Origin: Deltaproteobacteria bacterium | Lineage (GTDB): Bacteria; Desulfobacterota; Desulfobulbia; Desulfobulbales; SURF-16 | Direction of reading: 5' to 3' | NCBI GenBank assembly: GCA_016219175.1 | Contig: JACRCD010000045.1 | Coordinates: forward strand, 1-64,000 | DNA length: 64,000 nt | Part shown: piece by piece, positions 26,855 to 37,334 of the stretch | How the letters are laid out: each line of letters opens with the position of its first letter | How positions within the stretch are numbered: the first letter of the stretch is position 1 | Position numbers and translations under genes: made by a program | The notes under the pieces: generated by a model | What the model was told of the DNA's origin: nothing | Databases searched by the model: none | What the model saw: only the letters and a program-made list of their open reading frames with translations

Positions 26855-27322
26855 ATGGCAAAATATTTTGAAGGAAACTTTCAGGCTGAAGGCAAAAAAA
26901 TCGGGATCGTACTGGCCCGTTTCAACTCATTTATTGCGGAACGGCTTCTTGAAGGCGCGCTGGACACCTTGCTTCGTTTCGGAGCCTCGGGTGATGATAT
27001 CGAGGTTGCCCGTGTCCCCGGCGCCTTTGAAATACCCCTTGTTGCCCAGAAAATGGCAAAATCAGGGCGCTATGATGCGGTGATCTGTCTTGGCGCCGTC
27101 ATCCGCGGCGCCACGCCTCATTTTGATTTCGTGGCCAATGAAGCCGCTAAAGGCATTGCCCAGGCCAGCATGGAAAGCGAAGTGCCGATTATATTCGGAG
27201 TTCTGACCACGGATACAATTGAGCAGGCCATTGAAAGAGCCGGATCCAAAGCTGGGAATAAAGGATCGGAATGCGCCGCCGCTGCAATCGAGATGGTGAA
27301 CCTGTTGAACACTTTAGTATGA
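26855..27322 (+). CDS. ribH: 6,7-dimethyl-8-ribityllumazine synthase
   Basis: Penultimate enzyme of riboflavin synthesis, 155 residues, forming icosahedral or pentameric shells. Motifs: ARFNSFI near residue 22, VPGAFEIPL near 54, [12 protein letters not shown] near 79 (catalytic His) and [11 protein letters not shown] near 112. Its TGA overlaps the nusB ATG (ATGA), so they are translationally coupled. Confidence 0.96.
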   Translation: MAKYFEGNFQAEGKKIGIVLARFNSFIAERLLEGALDTLLRFGASGDDIEVARVPGAFEIPLVAQKMAKSGRYDAVICLGAVIRGATPHFDFVANEAAKGIAQASMESEVPIIFGVLTTDTIEQAIERAGSKAGNKGSECAAAAIEMVNLLNTLV

Positions 27323-27753
27323 GCATTCGTCGAAAATCAAGGGAACTGGCCCTCCAGTGTCTCTATCAGATCGATCAGGGCGGCAATCAGCAACCGGATA
27401 TTGCCGGCATGAAGGAATATTTTGATGTGAACCAGAAGGCGGTTTCTTATGCCCAGGAACTTGTCAGCGGTATCCAGTTGCACTGGGAGGTTCTGAACCG
27501 CATGGTCGAGGATCATGCAAAAAATTGGCGTTTGAGCCGCATGGCTGTCATTGACCGGAATATCCTGCGTATTGCCGCCTATGAAATTGCCTATATGAAT
27601 GATGTGCCGTCCTCTGTCATTTTAAACGAGGCAATTGAGATTGCCAAGCGTTTCAGTTCCGATGATGCCGCCCCCTTTATTAACGGCATTCTGGATTCCA
27701 TCTGCCGCAGCATAAGGAAGGAAGAAAACGAGACAAATTCTGGGCATGATTGA
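27319..27753 (+). CDS. nusB: transcription antitermination factor NusB
   Basis: All-helical NusB, 144 residues, partner of NusE in rRNA antitermination. [15 protein letters not shown] at the N-terminus and the C-terminal block [19 protein letters not shown] / FINGILD are diagnostic. ATG at 27319 overlaps ribH's stop. The ribH-nusB pairing is widely conserved. Confidence 0.95.
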   Translation: MSIRRKSRELALQCLYQIDQGGNQQPDIAGMKEYFDVNQKAVSYAQELVSGIQLHWEVLNRMVEDHAKNWRLSRMAVIDRNILRIAAYEIAYMNDVPSSVILNEAIEIAKRFSSDDAAPFINGILDSICRSIRKEENETNSGHD

Positions 27754-27778
27754 CGGATTCGACTTCCACAATTGATCT

Positions 27779-29923
27779 ATGGTAAATGTGTCAACAAGCC
27801 AATCCCTCCAACCTACTCCCGCCCAAGAGGTTGCCGCAGTTCTGGCCATAGTCTCCGGCGTTTTTCTGCTTCTCTCCTTTGTGAGTTTTGTGCCCCCGGC
27901 CGGGGCGTTTTCTCCTGCCGCCGCAAACTGGTGCGGAACAGTAGGGAACCTGCTGGCAACCCTGTTTATGAGTTTTCTCGGGCTCAGTTCCTTCTGGGTG
28001 CCTTTTCTTTTTATATTTTTCGGGATTTCCATTTTTTTCGGCAGATTTTCTCTGCAACGCCTGCCGATTATCTGCGGTGGCTGCACGGGACTGCTGCTGG
28101 CCAGCAGTGCCCTGCTGGCCTCTTTTCCCTGGCCTGCCCTGACTTTTTTCGGCCGTGGTTTTCCTCTGGCCGGCCGGGCCGGCGACATCCTTTTTGACTT
28201 TACGAGCAATTATTTCGGCTGGGCCGGAGCTTTTCTCTTTTATGCCACCATACTTCTGCTTTCTCTTATGGCTACGGTGCAATTTTCTCCTTTTTTTATG
28301 GGCCGGAGCGTGGTAAACGGCTGCGGCCGTCTTAATGAGAAAATAAAGGAACGTAAAAGAAGCAAAGCAAACAAGGGGAAAGCGCCTCCCGCCCATGATG
28401 ATGCGGAAATCCGGGAAAAAGATAATGATGAACCACAACTTTCCTTACCTCATCTCCATGCCCCTGTTGCCCTGGAGACCGTTTCGCCGCCGGAGGAGTT
28501 CGAGCCTGTACCGGTGAAGACAGGAAATTATCAATTGCCGACCCTTTCTCTGCTTGATAATCCCGAAGAGGATGAGGTTGTGGTCGAAAGGGATCACTAT
28601 CTGTCCGTCAGTCGCGCCCTTGAGTTGAAACTTGCGGATTTCGGGGTCAAGGGCAAGGTCACGGGCATTTCTCCGGGCCCGGTGATCACGACCTATGAAT
28701 TTGCTCCCGCCCCGGGGGTTAAGATAAACAGGATCGTTTCCCTGGCGGATGATCTGGCCCTCGGGCTGCAGGCGGAAAGCGTGCGCATTATCGGTTCCAT
28801 CCCGGGGAAGGCGGCGGTTGGCATCGAGATTCCCAACCCGCGCCGGAAAACCGTTTTCATCAGGGAAATTCTGGCCACGGAACGGTTTCTCAATGCCGGG
28901 CCAAAGCTTACCATAGCGCTTGGCATGGATGTGGTTGGCCGTCCGGTCTGCGCCGATCTGACCCGCATGCCGCATCTGCTCATTGCCGGGGCGACCGGTG
29001 CGGGCAAAAGCGTGGCCATTAATACCATTATCTGCAGTCTGCTTTTTAAAGCCACGCCGGATGAGGTGCGGCTGCTCATGGTTGATCCGAAGCGCATTGA
29101 GCTTTCCACCTATGAGGCGATTCCTCATCTGCTTCATCCTGTAGTGGTAGATCCCAAGATGGCGAGCCGCGCCTTGCAGTGGGCGGTCAGAGAGATGGAG
29201 CGGCGGTACATCCTCATGGAGGGCATGCGGGTCAAGGGGTTCGCCAGCTACAATGAAATAGCCGAGGAGAAACTGCCGTATATCGTTATCATCATCGACG
29301 AGCTGGCGGACCTGATGATGGTTTCCTCCAACGAGGTGGAAAATGCCGTGGCTCGGCTGGCCCAGATGGCCAGGGCATCGGGTATGCATCTTATCCTTGC
29401 CACCCAACGGCCTTCCGTTGATGTTCTTACCGGACTCATCAAGGCGAATTTCCCCACCAGGATGTCTTTCAAGGTTTCCTCAAAGATCGATTCACGCACC
29501 ATCCTGGACACAAGCGGCGCCGAACATCTTCTCGGCGCGGGCGACATGCTCTTCCTGCCCCCGGGCACAGCCCGTCTGCAACGTATTCACGGAGCGTATA
29601 TCTCGGAACAGGAATCTGAGAGAATCGTCAATTTTCTCAAGGAACAGGGCAGCGCCCGTTATGATGAATCCGTCATCCAGAGCGTGGAAAAGGAAGAGGA
29701 TCCCCAGGATAACGAGGTGGACGGCGATCTTGATGATAAATATGATGAGGCCGTGGCCATTGTCTGTGAATCGGGACAGGCCTCCATCTCCATGATTCAA
29801 CGGCGTTTACGGGTGGGGTACAACAGGGCGGCCAGGATGATTGAAACCATGGAGAAGGAAGGAGTGATAGGCCCGGCTGATGGGGCCAAACCCAGGGAAG
29901 TCCTGACCAGGAAAAGCTACTGA
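27779..29923 (+). CDS. ftsK: DNA translocase FtsK
   Basis: Septal DNA pump that helps resolve chromosome ends at division, 714 residues. Four membrane helices in about residues 20-180, a short charged linker (about 185-270), the alpha/beta motor with Walker A GATGAGKS near 404-411, Walker B IIIIDELADLM near 510 and the C-terminal gamma winged helix ISMIQRRLRVGYNRAARMIE near 665-690 that reads KOPS sites. The linker is far shorter than in E. coli. No strong ribosome site precedes the ATG at 27779. Confidence 0.95.
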   Translation: MVNVSTSQSLQPTPAQEVAAVLAIVSGVFLLLSFVSFVPPAGAFSPAAANWCGTVGNLLATLFMSFLGLSSFWVPFLFIFFGISIFFGRFSLQRLPIICGGCTGLLLASSALLASFPWPALTFFGRGFPLAGRAGDILFDFTSNYFGWAGAFLFYATILLLSLMATVQFSPFFMGRSVVNGCGRLNEKIKERKRSKANKGKAPPAHDDAEIREKDNDEPQLSLPHLHAPVALETVSPPEEFEPVPVKTGNYQLPTLSLLDNPEEDEVVVERDHYLSVSRALELKLADFGVKGKVTGISPGPVITTYEFAPAPGVKINRIVSLADDLALGLQAESVRIIGSIPGKAAVGIEIPNPRRKTVFIREILATERFLNAGPKLTIALGMDVVGRPVCADLTRMPHLLIAGATGAGKSVAINTIICSLLFKATPDEVRLLMVDPKRIELSTYEAIPHLLHPVVVDPKMASRALQWAVREMERRYILMEGMRVKGFASYNEIAEEKLPYIVIIIDELADLMMVSSNEVENAVARLAQMARASGMHLILATQRPSVDVLTGLIKANFPTRMSFKVSSKIDSRTILDTSGAEHLLGAGDMLFLPPGTARLQRIHGAYISEQESERIVNFLKEQGSARYDESVIQSVEKEEDPQDNEVDGDLDDKYDEAVAIVCESGQASISMIQRRLRVGYNRAARMIETMEKEGVIGPADGAKPREVLTRKSY

Positions 29924-29958
29924 AAAGCGGAACCTGTTTCTTTAAATGAGATGAATTT

Positions 29959-30741
29959 ATGATATCACCCTCTGCCGCAATCGATATCAGCGTTGACAAC
30001 CATGTCCACAGCCGGCTCTGCCACCATGCCATGGGTGAGATGGAAGAGTACGTTCTGGCCGGGCTTGGCGCGGGGTTAAAAAAAATCATTTTTCTTGAGC
30101 ACTTTGAGATAGAAATCAAGTACTTTGAATCAACCTGGCTTAGGGAAGATGAATTTGCCGGGTATCATCGGGAAGGTTGTCGTCTGTCGGAAAAATATCA
30201 AGGGAAAATTGAGATAGGCACCGGGGTTGAGGTGGGAGTAAACCCGGATCGTTTGCCGGAAACCATTGATTTTCTCATTAAATTTAAGTGGGACCGTATC
30301 GGACTCTCCTATCATTATCTGGATACAGGGGACGGACACGTCAATATGGTGAGCCGCAGGCCGGAAAACATTGCCTTGATGGAAAAGATAGGGGTTGAAA
30401 AGGTCGCTGCTGCGTATTTTACGGGTCTGCAAAAAGCCCTTGCCATCATACCCGCTGATGTCGTCTGCCATCTTGACGCAGTGCTGCGCCACTGTCCCTC
30501 TTTTTCCTTTTCGCAGGAGCACTTTGAAAAAGTGCATGAAATTCTGATGGTCATGGGGGCCAAGGATATCGCCCTTGAGGTGAATACTTCGGGATTTGTC
30601 TTGAGAAATGAACCTTTTCCTGCTGTCAGGATTCTTAAACAGGCGCAAAAAATGGGGGTCGGACTGCTGGCCGGTTCCGATGCCCATCGTCCCGAGGATG
30701 TTGGCCGCTATTTTGACAGGCTGCCGCTTTTGCTGGATTGA
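29959..30741 (+). CDS. PHP-domain histidinol-phosphatase-like protein
   Basis: Metal-dependent phosphoesterase of the PHP superfamily, HisJ/HisK type, 260 residues. The metal-binding signatures DNHVHSRLCHHA (residues 13-24), the EHFEI segment near 55, GVEVGVNP near 96, SYHYLD near 116, CHLDAV near 171 and GSDAHRPEDVGRYF near 240 are all present. Histidinol phosphatase is likely but the family also holds other phosphatases. Lies 35 nt after ftsK. Confidence 0.85.
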   Translation: MISPSAAIDISVDNHVHSRLCHHAMGEMEEYVLAGLGAGLKKIIFLEHFEIEIKYFESTWLREDEFAGYHREGCRLSEKYQGKIEIGTGVEVGVNPDRLPETIDFLIKFKWDRIGLSYHYLDTGDGHVNMVSRRPENIALMEKIGVEKVAAAYFTGLQKALAIIPADVVCHLDAVLRHCPSFSFSQEHFEKVHEILMVMGAKDIALEVNTSGFVLRNEPFPAVRILKQAQKMGVGLLAGSDAHRPEDVGRYFDRLPLLLD

Positions 30742-30756
30742 AAACCGCTCACAAGT

Positions 30757-31152
30757 TTACTCTGTTTTGATCACCAGGGGAATAACGTGGAGGGCGCTGG
30801 AAATTGACTGGGTGCTTTTCAAGGACCAATCCTGGCATTGCAATGGTACGCTGCCGAGCAATTTATTGATTTCTTCCACCAACCCTTTGATATTGATAAC
30901 CGGATGGCGTGAAAAAACATCGGGAAGCCCATAGGTCAGATTGCAGGCGAGGCATCTGCCGGGACGTTGATTGAGGTGGAGTTCAAAATACATTTTTTTC
31001 TCTTCCGGTACATACATGACAAATTTCAGTGAGATGTTATAAGCCCCTTCTCTGGCATCCCCGAACAAGGCTTCAAAAAAATCGTCAGCCCGGCCGGCCG
31101 GGAAAAGTTTCCGGAGTGTCTCATCGGTAAAAATATCGTGCAGTTCCGCCAT
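30757..31152 (-). CDS. conserved protein of unknown function, Desulfobacterota type
   Basis: A 131-residue soluble protein. Visible are an N-terminal FT.ETLRKLFPAGRADDFFEALFGDA pattern split across residues 9-31, a central strand-rich half, an RPGRCLACNLTYGLPDVF segment near 75-92 with two cysteines (CxxC), and HPVINIKGLVEEIN. I remember similar small proteins in sulfate reducers, where some database entries carry a misleading homeobox name. ATG at 31152 follows GAGG with 8 nt spacing; the upstream TTG is not needed. It is convergent with the PHP gene. Function unknown. Confidence 0.75.
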   Translation of the reverse strand: MAELHDIFTDETLRKLFPAGRADDFFEALFGDAREGAYNISLKFVMYVPEEKKMYFELHLNQRPGRCLACNLTYGLPDVFSRHPVINIKGLVEEINKLLGSVPLQCQDWSLKSTQSISSALHVIPLVIKTE

Positions 31153-31268
31153 TTCAGAAAACCTCAACTATCGGTAATTGTACGGTAGTATTTCAATATT
31201 ACTTGTAAAAAGGTATACTACTGTTTTTACAAGGCAAGGTCAAACCAAAAAAAACTATAGTTTATTCC

Positions 31269-33527
31269 ATGAAACAACCAAGTCTCTTTCCTGCCAATAC
31301 AGACTCCGGCCGCCACCGGCAGTCCCGAATCAAACCAACCGATCTGAATCCGTCCCAGCTCGAGGCTGCCACCACCGTGGATGGTCCGGTTCTTGTCATC
31401 GCAGGGGCTGGTAGCGGCAAGACCCGCACCCTCGTCTACCGGCTTGTTCATCTGGTGGAACAAGGTGTTCCCCCGGATGATATCCTGCTGCTGACCTTTA
31501 CCCGCAAGGCTGCCCAGGAAATGGTGGGCAGGGCGGTTCATTTACTTGACGGCTCCTGTCAGAAGGTAATGGGGGGCACCTTCCATGCCATTGCCAATCT
31601 CCTCCTGCGCCGGTACGCTCATTATGCAGGCTATGCCTCAAATTTCACCATCATAGACCGGGGGGATGCCGAGGGCATCATCAATCTTATCAAGTCGTCG
31701 CTTGATTTAGGCGGGGCAGGCAAGCGGTTTCCCTCAAAGCGGGTGATTGTCAATATCATCAGCGGGGCTGTCAATAAATCGCAGCCCTTTGACGAACTGG
31801 TCGCCAGCCAGCACATCCACTTGTTGGAATTCATAACCGATCTGCACCGCATACGGGATCATTATCATCAGTTCAAGCGTGATCACGGTCTCATGGACTA
31901 TGACGATCTGCTGGTTCATTTACGCAATGTGCTGGCGGATCATGAGGCGGTCCGTCATGAAATATCCGCCCGGTTCCGCTACCTCATGGTTGATGAATAT
32001 CAGGATACCAACCACCTCCAGGCTGAAATTGTCCGCCTTATCGCCACGGATCACGATAATGTCATGGTGGTTGGTGACGACAGCCAATCCATTTACAGTT
32101 TTCGCGGCGCTGATTTTAGAAATATCATGGATTTCCCGAAAATTTTCCCGGGCACAAAAATTATCCGGCTGGAGGAGAATTACCGGAGCAGCCAGAAGAT
32201 TCTGGAAACCACCAATGCCATCATCGAACATGCCAGGGAGAAATATACAAAAAAGCTTTTCAGCAATATCGCAGGCGGCGAAAAACCTGCCCTTTTTGCG
32301 GCCAGGGATGAGGGCGAACAGGCACGCTATGTGGCCGGCAAAATAGCCGAACTCCACCAACAAGGGGCGCCGTATCATGACATGGCGGTTCTTTTCCGCT
32401 CCGGCTACCATTCCTACAAGCTTGAGCTTGAGCTGACAAACAGGCAGATCTCATTTGAGAAAAGAGGGGGATTGAAGCTGACGGAAACAGCCCATGTCAA
32501 GGATATCATCTCCTATTTACGTCTGGTGGTCAACATGCAGGATACCCTGTCCTGGAACAGAATATTGCTGCACCTGCCGAAGGTCGGCCCCCGAACCGCC
32601 CAGAAGATCGTGGCCGCCGTGAGTGGGGCAGAGGATCCTCTTACCGGCCTGGAAGGGTTCCAGGCCGCCCCGGCCTGGCGGGACGAGTTTCAGGAGCTGG
32701 TCAAAATGATGCATGATCTCCGGGGCAGCACGGACCCCGTCGCGCAGTTTGAAAGGATCATGGCCTACTATCAGCCGGTTTTTGAACGCCTTTATCACGA
32801 TGATTATCCTGTTCGGGGTCGGGATCTGGAACAGCTCAAGACGATCATCGGCGACTACAAGAATCTGAGGGACTTTCTTGATGATGCCTCGCTGGATCCG
32901 CCGGACCTCACGGCTGACCCTGTTCTGGCGCCCGAACAGGGCAAACTTGTTCTCTCCACCGTCCACTCGGCCAAAGGTCTTGAATGGGACACGGTCTTTA
33001 TCATCGATCTGGCGGATGGGAAATTCCCCTCAGCCCATTCCATCGCCTTCCCTGATCAATTTGAAGAGGAAAGACGGCTGCTCTACGTGGCCGCCACCCG
33101 GGCGAAATCCCGTCTTTTTCTCACCTATCCCCGTGAAACCATCTCTCCGGACCGGTCACGCCATTACGCCACCATTTCGCCTTTCCTGGCCCAACTCTCC
33201 GCCGGTCTTATCAATAATGTCTCCGGGGGAAGCGGATTTTATGGGGCATATGGTTCTTCTTCACTGAAGTTTTCTTCCTCGGCAATGAACCATGGGGGTG
33301 ATCCGGACCAGGCCTGCACGGTTAACGTCCAAGAACGGCAACAGGTTGCGGCCGGGGAAAAAATCACCACTACCGAAATGCTGGCGCCGGGCATGACAGT
33401 GAAGCATGGTTTTTTTGGCAGCGGGCAGGTAAAAAAAATAGTGGGGGATAAGGCTGTTGATGTCTTCTTTCCCCGTTATGGCATGAAAACACTCAGGCTT
33501 GACTATGCAAAACTGGAATTGGCATAA
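31269..33527 (+). CDS. UvrD/PcrA-type superfamily 1 DNA helicase
   Basis: ATP-dependent 3'-5' helicase of 752 residues, related to UvrD, PcrA and Rep. In order: Q-motif LNPSQLEA near residue 27, Walker A AGAGSGKT near 45-52, TFTRKAAQEM, motif II DEYQDTN near 243, GDDSQSIYSFRGAD, LEENYRSS near 298, HSAKGLEWDTVFI near 562 and VAATRAKSRLFL near 607. The C-terminal tail has a KHGFFGSGQVKKI segment like the PcrA Tudor-type domain. A DNA repair or replication-restart role is likely. Confidence 0.92.
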   Translation: MKQPSLFPANTDSGRHRQSRIKPTDLNPSQLEAATTVDGPVLVIAGAGSGKTRTLVYRLVHLVEQGVPPDDILLLTFTRKAAQEMVGRAVHLLDGSCQKVMGGTFHAIANLLLRRYAHYAGYASNFTIIDRGDAEGIINLIKSSLDLGGAGKRFPSKRVIVNIISGAVNKSQPFDELVASQHIHLLEFITDLHRIRDHYHQFKRDHGLMDYDDLLVHLRNVLADHEAVRHEISARFRYLMVDEYQDTNHLQAEIVRLIATDHDNVMVVGDDSQSIYSFRGADFRNIMDFPKIFPGTKIIRLEENYRSSQKILETTNAIIEHAREKYTKKLFSNIAGGEKPALFAARDEGEQARYVAGKIAELHQQGAPYHDMAVLFRSGYHSYKLELELTNRQISFEKRGGLKLTETAHVKDIISYLRLVVNMQDTLSWNRILLHLPKVGPRTAQKIVAAVSGAEDPLTGLEGFQAAPAWRDEFQELVKMMHDLRGSTDPVAQFERIMAYYQPVFERLYHDDYPVRGRDLEQLKTIIGDYKNLRDFLDDASLDPPDLTADPVLAPEQGKLVLSTVHSAKGLEWDTVFIIDLADGKFPSAHSIAFPDQFEEERRLLYVAATRAKSRLFLTYPRETISPDRSRHYATISPFLAQLSAGLINNVSGGSGFYGAYGSSSLKFSSSAMNHGGDPDQACTVNVQERQQVAAGEKITTTEMLAPGMTVKHGFFGSGQVKKIVGDKAVDVFFPRYGMKTLRLDYAKLELA

Positions 33528-33581
33528 CCGCCCGGGTGATAGACGGAAAATTTTTCAGACTGAAAAACAAAAGGATTGACT

Positions 33582-34928
33582 ATGCAATACCAGGAGGCCT
33601 GGTCCTATCTGGATCAGCTGCAGTTCTTCAAGATAAAACTCGGCCTCGACAGCATGGCCGGTTTTCTTGACGGCGTGAATCACCCGCAGCGTGATTTGAA
33701 GTTCATCCATGTGGCGGGGACAAACGGCAAGGGTTCCGTGTCTGTCACCCTGCTCACCCTGCTTGGTGAGGCAGGCTATAAAGCCGGTCTCTATACCTCG
33801 CCCCATCTCTGCTCCGTGCGGGAACGTTTCCGGATTAATGATCGCTATATCAGTAAAGATGACTTTGCCGGTATAGCCACAATGATTCGTAACGGTCTGG
33901 GAGAGCGCCAGATTACCTATTTTGAATTCACCACAGCCTTGGCCCTCCTCTGGTTTGCCCAGGAAAAGGTCGATATCGTTATCCTTGAGACAGGACTCGG
34001 CGGCAGGCTCGATGCCACCAACGTCATCAGCCCCTTGGTCAGCGTCATTACCAATGTGTCCATGGACCATGAGGCGCATCTCGGCACAACCCTGGAGCAG
34101 ATTGCCGCCGAAAAGGCGGGGATTATCAAGCAAGATATCCCTGTAGTTTCCGGGGTGGCCGCTGATGGTGGGCTTACGGTGGTCAGCCGCGCCTGCCAGG
34201 AGAAAAACGCGCCGCTTTTTCTCCTGGGGCGAGATTTTACCGCGCAACGTCATGGCGATGGCTCGTGGGATTATGCCGGGGTGAACGGCTTGCGGCTGCA
34301 TGATCTTCCGCTGCGGATGAAGGGAGACCATCAGCTTGATAATGCCGCCCTGGCCCTCGCCGTGCTTGATTGTCTGCGACCCCATGGTTTCATGGTGAAT
34401 GAGCAGTCTGTCGCCCAGGGACTAGCCGGGGTCCGCTGGCCGGGCCGGCTGGAATATTTCTGTATTGACCGGGATACGGGCAGGATAATGGAAGATTTTG
34501 ATCAAGACCACTCAACAGAAAATAACAACGTCCGCCGCTATCTGCTCGACGGCGCGCATAATCCGGCCGGCATATCCTCGCTTATCCGGAGTCTCAAGTC
34601 GGATTTTGCTTACGGACGGCTGATCTGCGTCTGGGCCAGCATGTCTGACAAGGATATTGCCAAAACCCTTAATCCCATTGCCCCATACTGCCAGATCATT
34701 ATCTTTACCCGCCCGGAATCCGAACGTTCGGCCACCCCTGAAAAACTCACGGAAATCCTCCCTGATGAGCTGAAAAAACGGGCCGTCAGCCGGGTGGATG
34801 TCAGCGAGGCTGTGCGCTATGCCGAAAAAGAGGCAGGGCCGCGGGATTTGATCTGTATCGCCGGTTCTCTTTATCTGGTGGGCGCGGCCAGAAAAATTCT
34901 CCTTGGTGATATTGTTGAGGGAGACTGA
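33582..34928 (+). CDS. folC: folylpolyglutamate/dihydrofolate synthase FolC
   Basis: Mur-ligase-family enzyme that adds glutamate to folates (and may also act on dihydropteroate); 448 residues. Seen: the P-loop VAGTNGKGSVS near residues 45-55, YTSPHLCSVRERFRIN, ETGLGGRLDATN near 137, and the C-terminal LDGAHNPAG near 323. ATG at 33582 follows AAAGGA. A short HNH gene follows 14 nt downstream. Confidence 0.95.
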   Translation: MQYQEAWSYLDQLQFFKIKLGLDSMAGFLDGVNHPQRDLKFIHVAGTNGKGSVSVTLLTLLGEAGYKAGLYTSPHLCSVRERFRINDRYISKDDFAGIATMIRNGLGERQITYFEFTTALALLWFAQEKVDIVILETGLGGRLDATNVISPLVSVITNVSMDHEAHLGTTLEQIAAEKAGIIKQDIPVVSGVAADGGLTVVSRACQEKNAPLFLLGRDFTAQRHGDGSWDYAGVNGLRLHDLPLRMKGDHQLDNAALALAVLDCLRPHGFMVNEQSVAQGLAGVRWPGRLEYFCIDRDTGRIMEDFDQDHSTENNNVRRYLLDGAHNPAGISSLIRSLKSDFAYGRLICVWASMSDKDIAKTLNPIAPYCQIIIFTRPESERSATPEKLTEILPDELKKRAVSRVDVSEAVRYAEKEAGPRDLICIAGSLYLVGAARKILLGDIVEGD

Positions 34929-34942
34929 CAGGGGAGATGAAA

Positions 34943-35251
34943 ATGGTGATGGATGATTTTGTTTTTACCGGCGTTGATGAAGCGGCCATCAATAGGGAGA
35001 AGGCAAAGGCCAGGGAACTGCGGAAAAGTTCCTGGTGGAAAAACAGGATTGCCGCTGGAATCTGTTATTACTGCGGCGGGAAATTTTTAGCCAAGGAGCT
35101 GACCATGGATCATCTTATCCCGCTTGCCCGTGGAGGGACAAGCAGCAAAGGGAACCTGGTTCCAGCCTGCAAGGGTTGCAATAACAAGAAAAAAACGCTG
35201 TTACCTCTTGAGTGGGAAGAATATATGGCCACTCTTGACCGCCGTGCATAA
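34943..35251 (+). CDS. small HNH endonuclease-fold protein
   Basis: HNH-family protein of 102 residues. The zinc and catalytic frame is clear: CYYCGG, MDHLIPLARGG with the first His, GNLVPAC with the Asn, and CNNKKK closing the CxxC pair. ATG at 34943 has GGGGAG at a 6-nt distance; ATG at 34937 is too close. No partner methylase, phage or transposon gene is nearby, so a restriction or homing role is not supported; DNA repair or RNA processing is possible. Confidence 0.85.
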   Translation: MVMDDFVFTGVDEAAINREKAKARELRKSSWWKNRIAAGICYYCGGKFLAKELTMDHLIPLARGGTSSKGNLVPACKGCNNKKKTLLPLEWEEYMATLDRRA

Positions 35252-35454
35252 CGGGTAAGAAATCCTCAAAATATCCCGCCTCGCCTCGCCTTTTTTGCTG
35301 TTTTTCAAAAAACATTTTTTTCCAGCAGGTGGATATGATAGTATTATTCTTAATATAATTGTGGAGTTGCGTTTGTGTCAGGTTTTTTTTGGTCTGTTTT
35401 CATAGTTGGAAACATATCGTTTTCATTTATTAATTACTTTTGGCAGGGGTGGAT

Positions 35455-37236
35455 ATGAAATTTTCTGATATGAAAATAGGTTACAAAATTATTTCCGGAT
35501 ATCTTGCCGTCTGCCTGATGATTGTTGTGGCCGGCATCACCGGTTACCAGGGCATGAATGAGGAGAAGAAAAACTCCTCCGTCGCCGATGCGAGTCAGCA
35601 GATGATACTGCAGGTGCGCACTGATATGCAGATGGTCATGGAATTGCTTGTATCGCCGTCCCCCCAGGATCTGGAAAAAGTGTGGCAGGAGCACCTGAAG
35701 GCGGTTGAGGAATTTGAACTGTATCTGGCCGCTATTGCTAAGGGGGCTGAAACCGACCTGGGCACTGTTTCCGCCTCCGCTAATCCCCGCTTACTGGAAA
35801 AAATTACCGATGCCGACAATTTTCATAACGATAAATTCCTGCCTGCCGTTCAAAAAATTTACGAGTTTAAAAAGAAGGGTTTTACCACAACGGAGAAGAG
35901 CCTTGATGAGATAAAGCAGTTGGAAACCGCCTTAGGCAGCATGGACGAGCAGGCTGACGAGTATGGCAATAAAATGATGGAGATATTGCTGACCTCGGCC
36001 CTGATCGCCAAGAAAGACATGGATAATGCCGTTAAAAAAGCCAAGCGCAATATTGTTATCGCCATCATCGTCGGGGTTGTTTTTGCATTACTGTTGGGGC
36101 TTTTGTTGAGCAGAAAAATAACCGCGCCCCTGCAAAATGCCGTGCACCTTGCCGACGTCTTGTCAGCCGGCGATTTGACCGCCACCATTGCTCTTGACCA
36201 GCAGGATGAGGTGGGCCTGATGGTCAAGGCCTTAAACAAGATGGTGCTCAGCCTGCAGGATGTTATGAACCGGATTGGTCAGGGCGTGAAAAATCTCTCC
36301 GCCGCTTCAACACAACTGTCAGGGGCTTCCCAGGGGATGGCCTCGGGGGCGGAAGAACTCACGGCCCAGGCATCAACCACTGCCGCGGCCACGGAACAGA
36401 TCAGCGCCAATCTGAATATGGTTAACACCACCTCTGAAACGATGGCCAGGCAAAGCCAGAACGTAGCCCACTCGGCCGAGGAGATCAGTACAAATGTCAA
36501 TTCCATCGCCGCGGCGGTAGAGGAGATGTCCGCCTCCATCCAGGAGGTTTCCCAGAACTGCGCCCAGGCCCAACAGATGGCGGAGAACGCCAGTGGGGCA
36601 AGCAATGACGCCAAGGAAAAAATGACCCTTCTTGACCAGGCGGCCAGGGATATCGGCAAGGTCATTGATGTCATTACGGAAATCACGGAGCAGACCAAGC
36701 TGCTGGCCTTGAATGCCACCATTGAGGCGGCCAGGGCTGGTGAAGCAGGAAAGGGTTTCGCCGTGGTGGCCAGCGAGGTGAAGGAGCTGGCAAAACAGAC
36801 GGCGGATGCCACGGAAAAAATCGCCAGTCAGATTCGGGACATGCAGGGCAGGACAACAGGGGTTGTCAACGATATCCAGAAGGTGACCGAGATCAACAAA
36901 AAGGTACATGAATATACCTATACTATTGCCGCGGCGGTTGAGGAACAGACGGCAACGGCGGGCGAGATTGCCCGGACCATAGCCGGAGTGGCCCAGAGAA
37001 CGTCGGAGGTATCAAATCTTTCCCGAGGGTTTTCCGTGGCTATCGAACAGGAGCTGGTCAGCGCCATCCGGGAGGCATCCACCGGGGTCGCCGAGGTTTC
37101 CCGCAATATTCACGGCGTCAACGATGTCGCCAAGGAATCGGCGCGATCGGCCAGCGCAATCAATGACTCATCAAACGAGCTGGCGCAGCTGGCCAATGAA
37201 CTTCAGGCCCAGGTTGACAAGTTTAAAACCAGATAA
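35455..37236 (+). CDS. methyl-accepting chemotaxis protein
   Basis: Transmembrane chemoreceptor of 593 residues. Membrane helix about 11-32, a periplasmic four-helix-bundle-like sensor of about 165 residues, second helix about 199-221, HAMP linker about 222-275, then a cytoplasmic signalling hairpin whose CheA/CheW-contact tip ([17 protein letters not shown]) lies near residues 414-430. No C-terminal CheR-docking pentapeptide is present. ATG at 35455 has GGGGTGG 5 nt upstream. The ligand is unknown. A TATAAT box at 35354-35359 could belong to its promoter but lacks a good -35. Confidence 0.93.
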   Translation: MKFSDMKIGYKIISGYLAVCLMIVVAGITGYQGMNEEKKNSSVADASQQMILQVRTDMQMVMELLVSPSPQDLEKVWQEHLKAVEEFELYLAAIAKGAETDLGTVSASANPRLLEKITDADNFHNDKFLPAVQKIYEFKKKGFTTTEKSLDEIKQLETALGSMDEQADEYGNKMMEILLTSALIAKKDMDNAVKKAKRNIVIAIIVGVVFALLLGLLLSRKITAPLQNAVHLADVLSAGDLTATIALDQQDEVGLMVKALNKMVLSLQDVMNRIGQGVKNLSAASTQLSGASQGMASGAEELTAQASTTAAATEQISANLNMVNTTSETMARQSQNVAHSAEEISTNVNSIAAAVEEMSASIQEVSQNCAQAQQMAENASGASNDAKEKMTLLDQAARDIGKVIDVITEITEQTKLLALNATIEAARAGEAGKGFAVVASEVKELAKQTADATEKIASQIRDMQGRTTGVVNDIQKVTEINKKVHEYTYTIAAAVEEQTATAGEIARTIAGVAQRTSEVSNLSRGFSVAIEQELVSAIREASTGVAEVSRNIHGVNDVAKESARSASAINDSSNELAQLANELQAQVDKFKTR

Positions 37237-37248
37237 GAGAATGCCCAA

Positions 37249-37305
37249 AAGCGCCTAGGGCTAACACTTCTTTCTGTGCAGAAAACACACTGCCTTCAGG
37301 CGCTT
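37249..37305. terminator. inverted repeat between convergent chemoreceptor and valS genes
   Basis: AAGCGCCT at 37249-37256 pairs with AGGCGCTT at 37298-37305, with a smaller TTCTGTGCAGAA hairpin inside. It lies exactly between two genes that end facing each other, the place for a bidirectional terminator, but it lacks T runs. Confidence 0.35.
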
Positions 37306-37334
37306 AAGTGCGCTTGGAGTACTTTAGAGACTTC

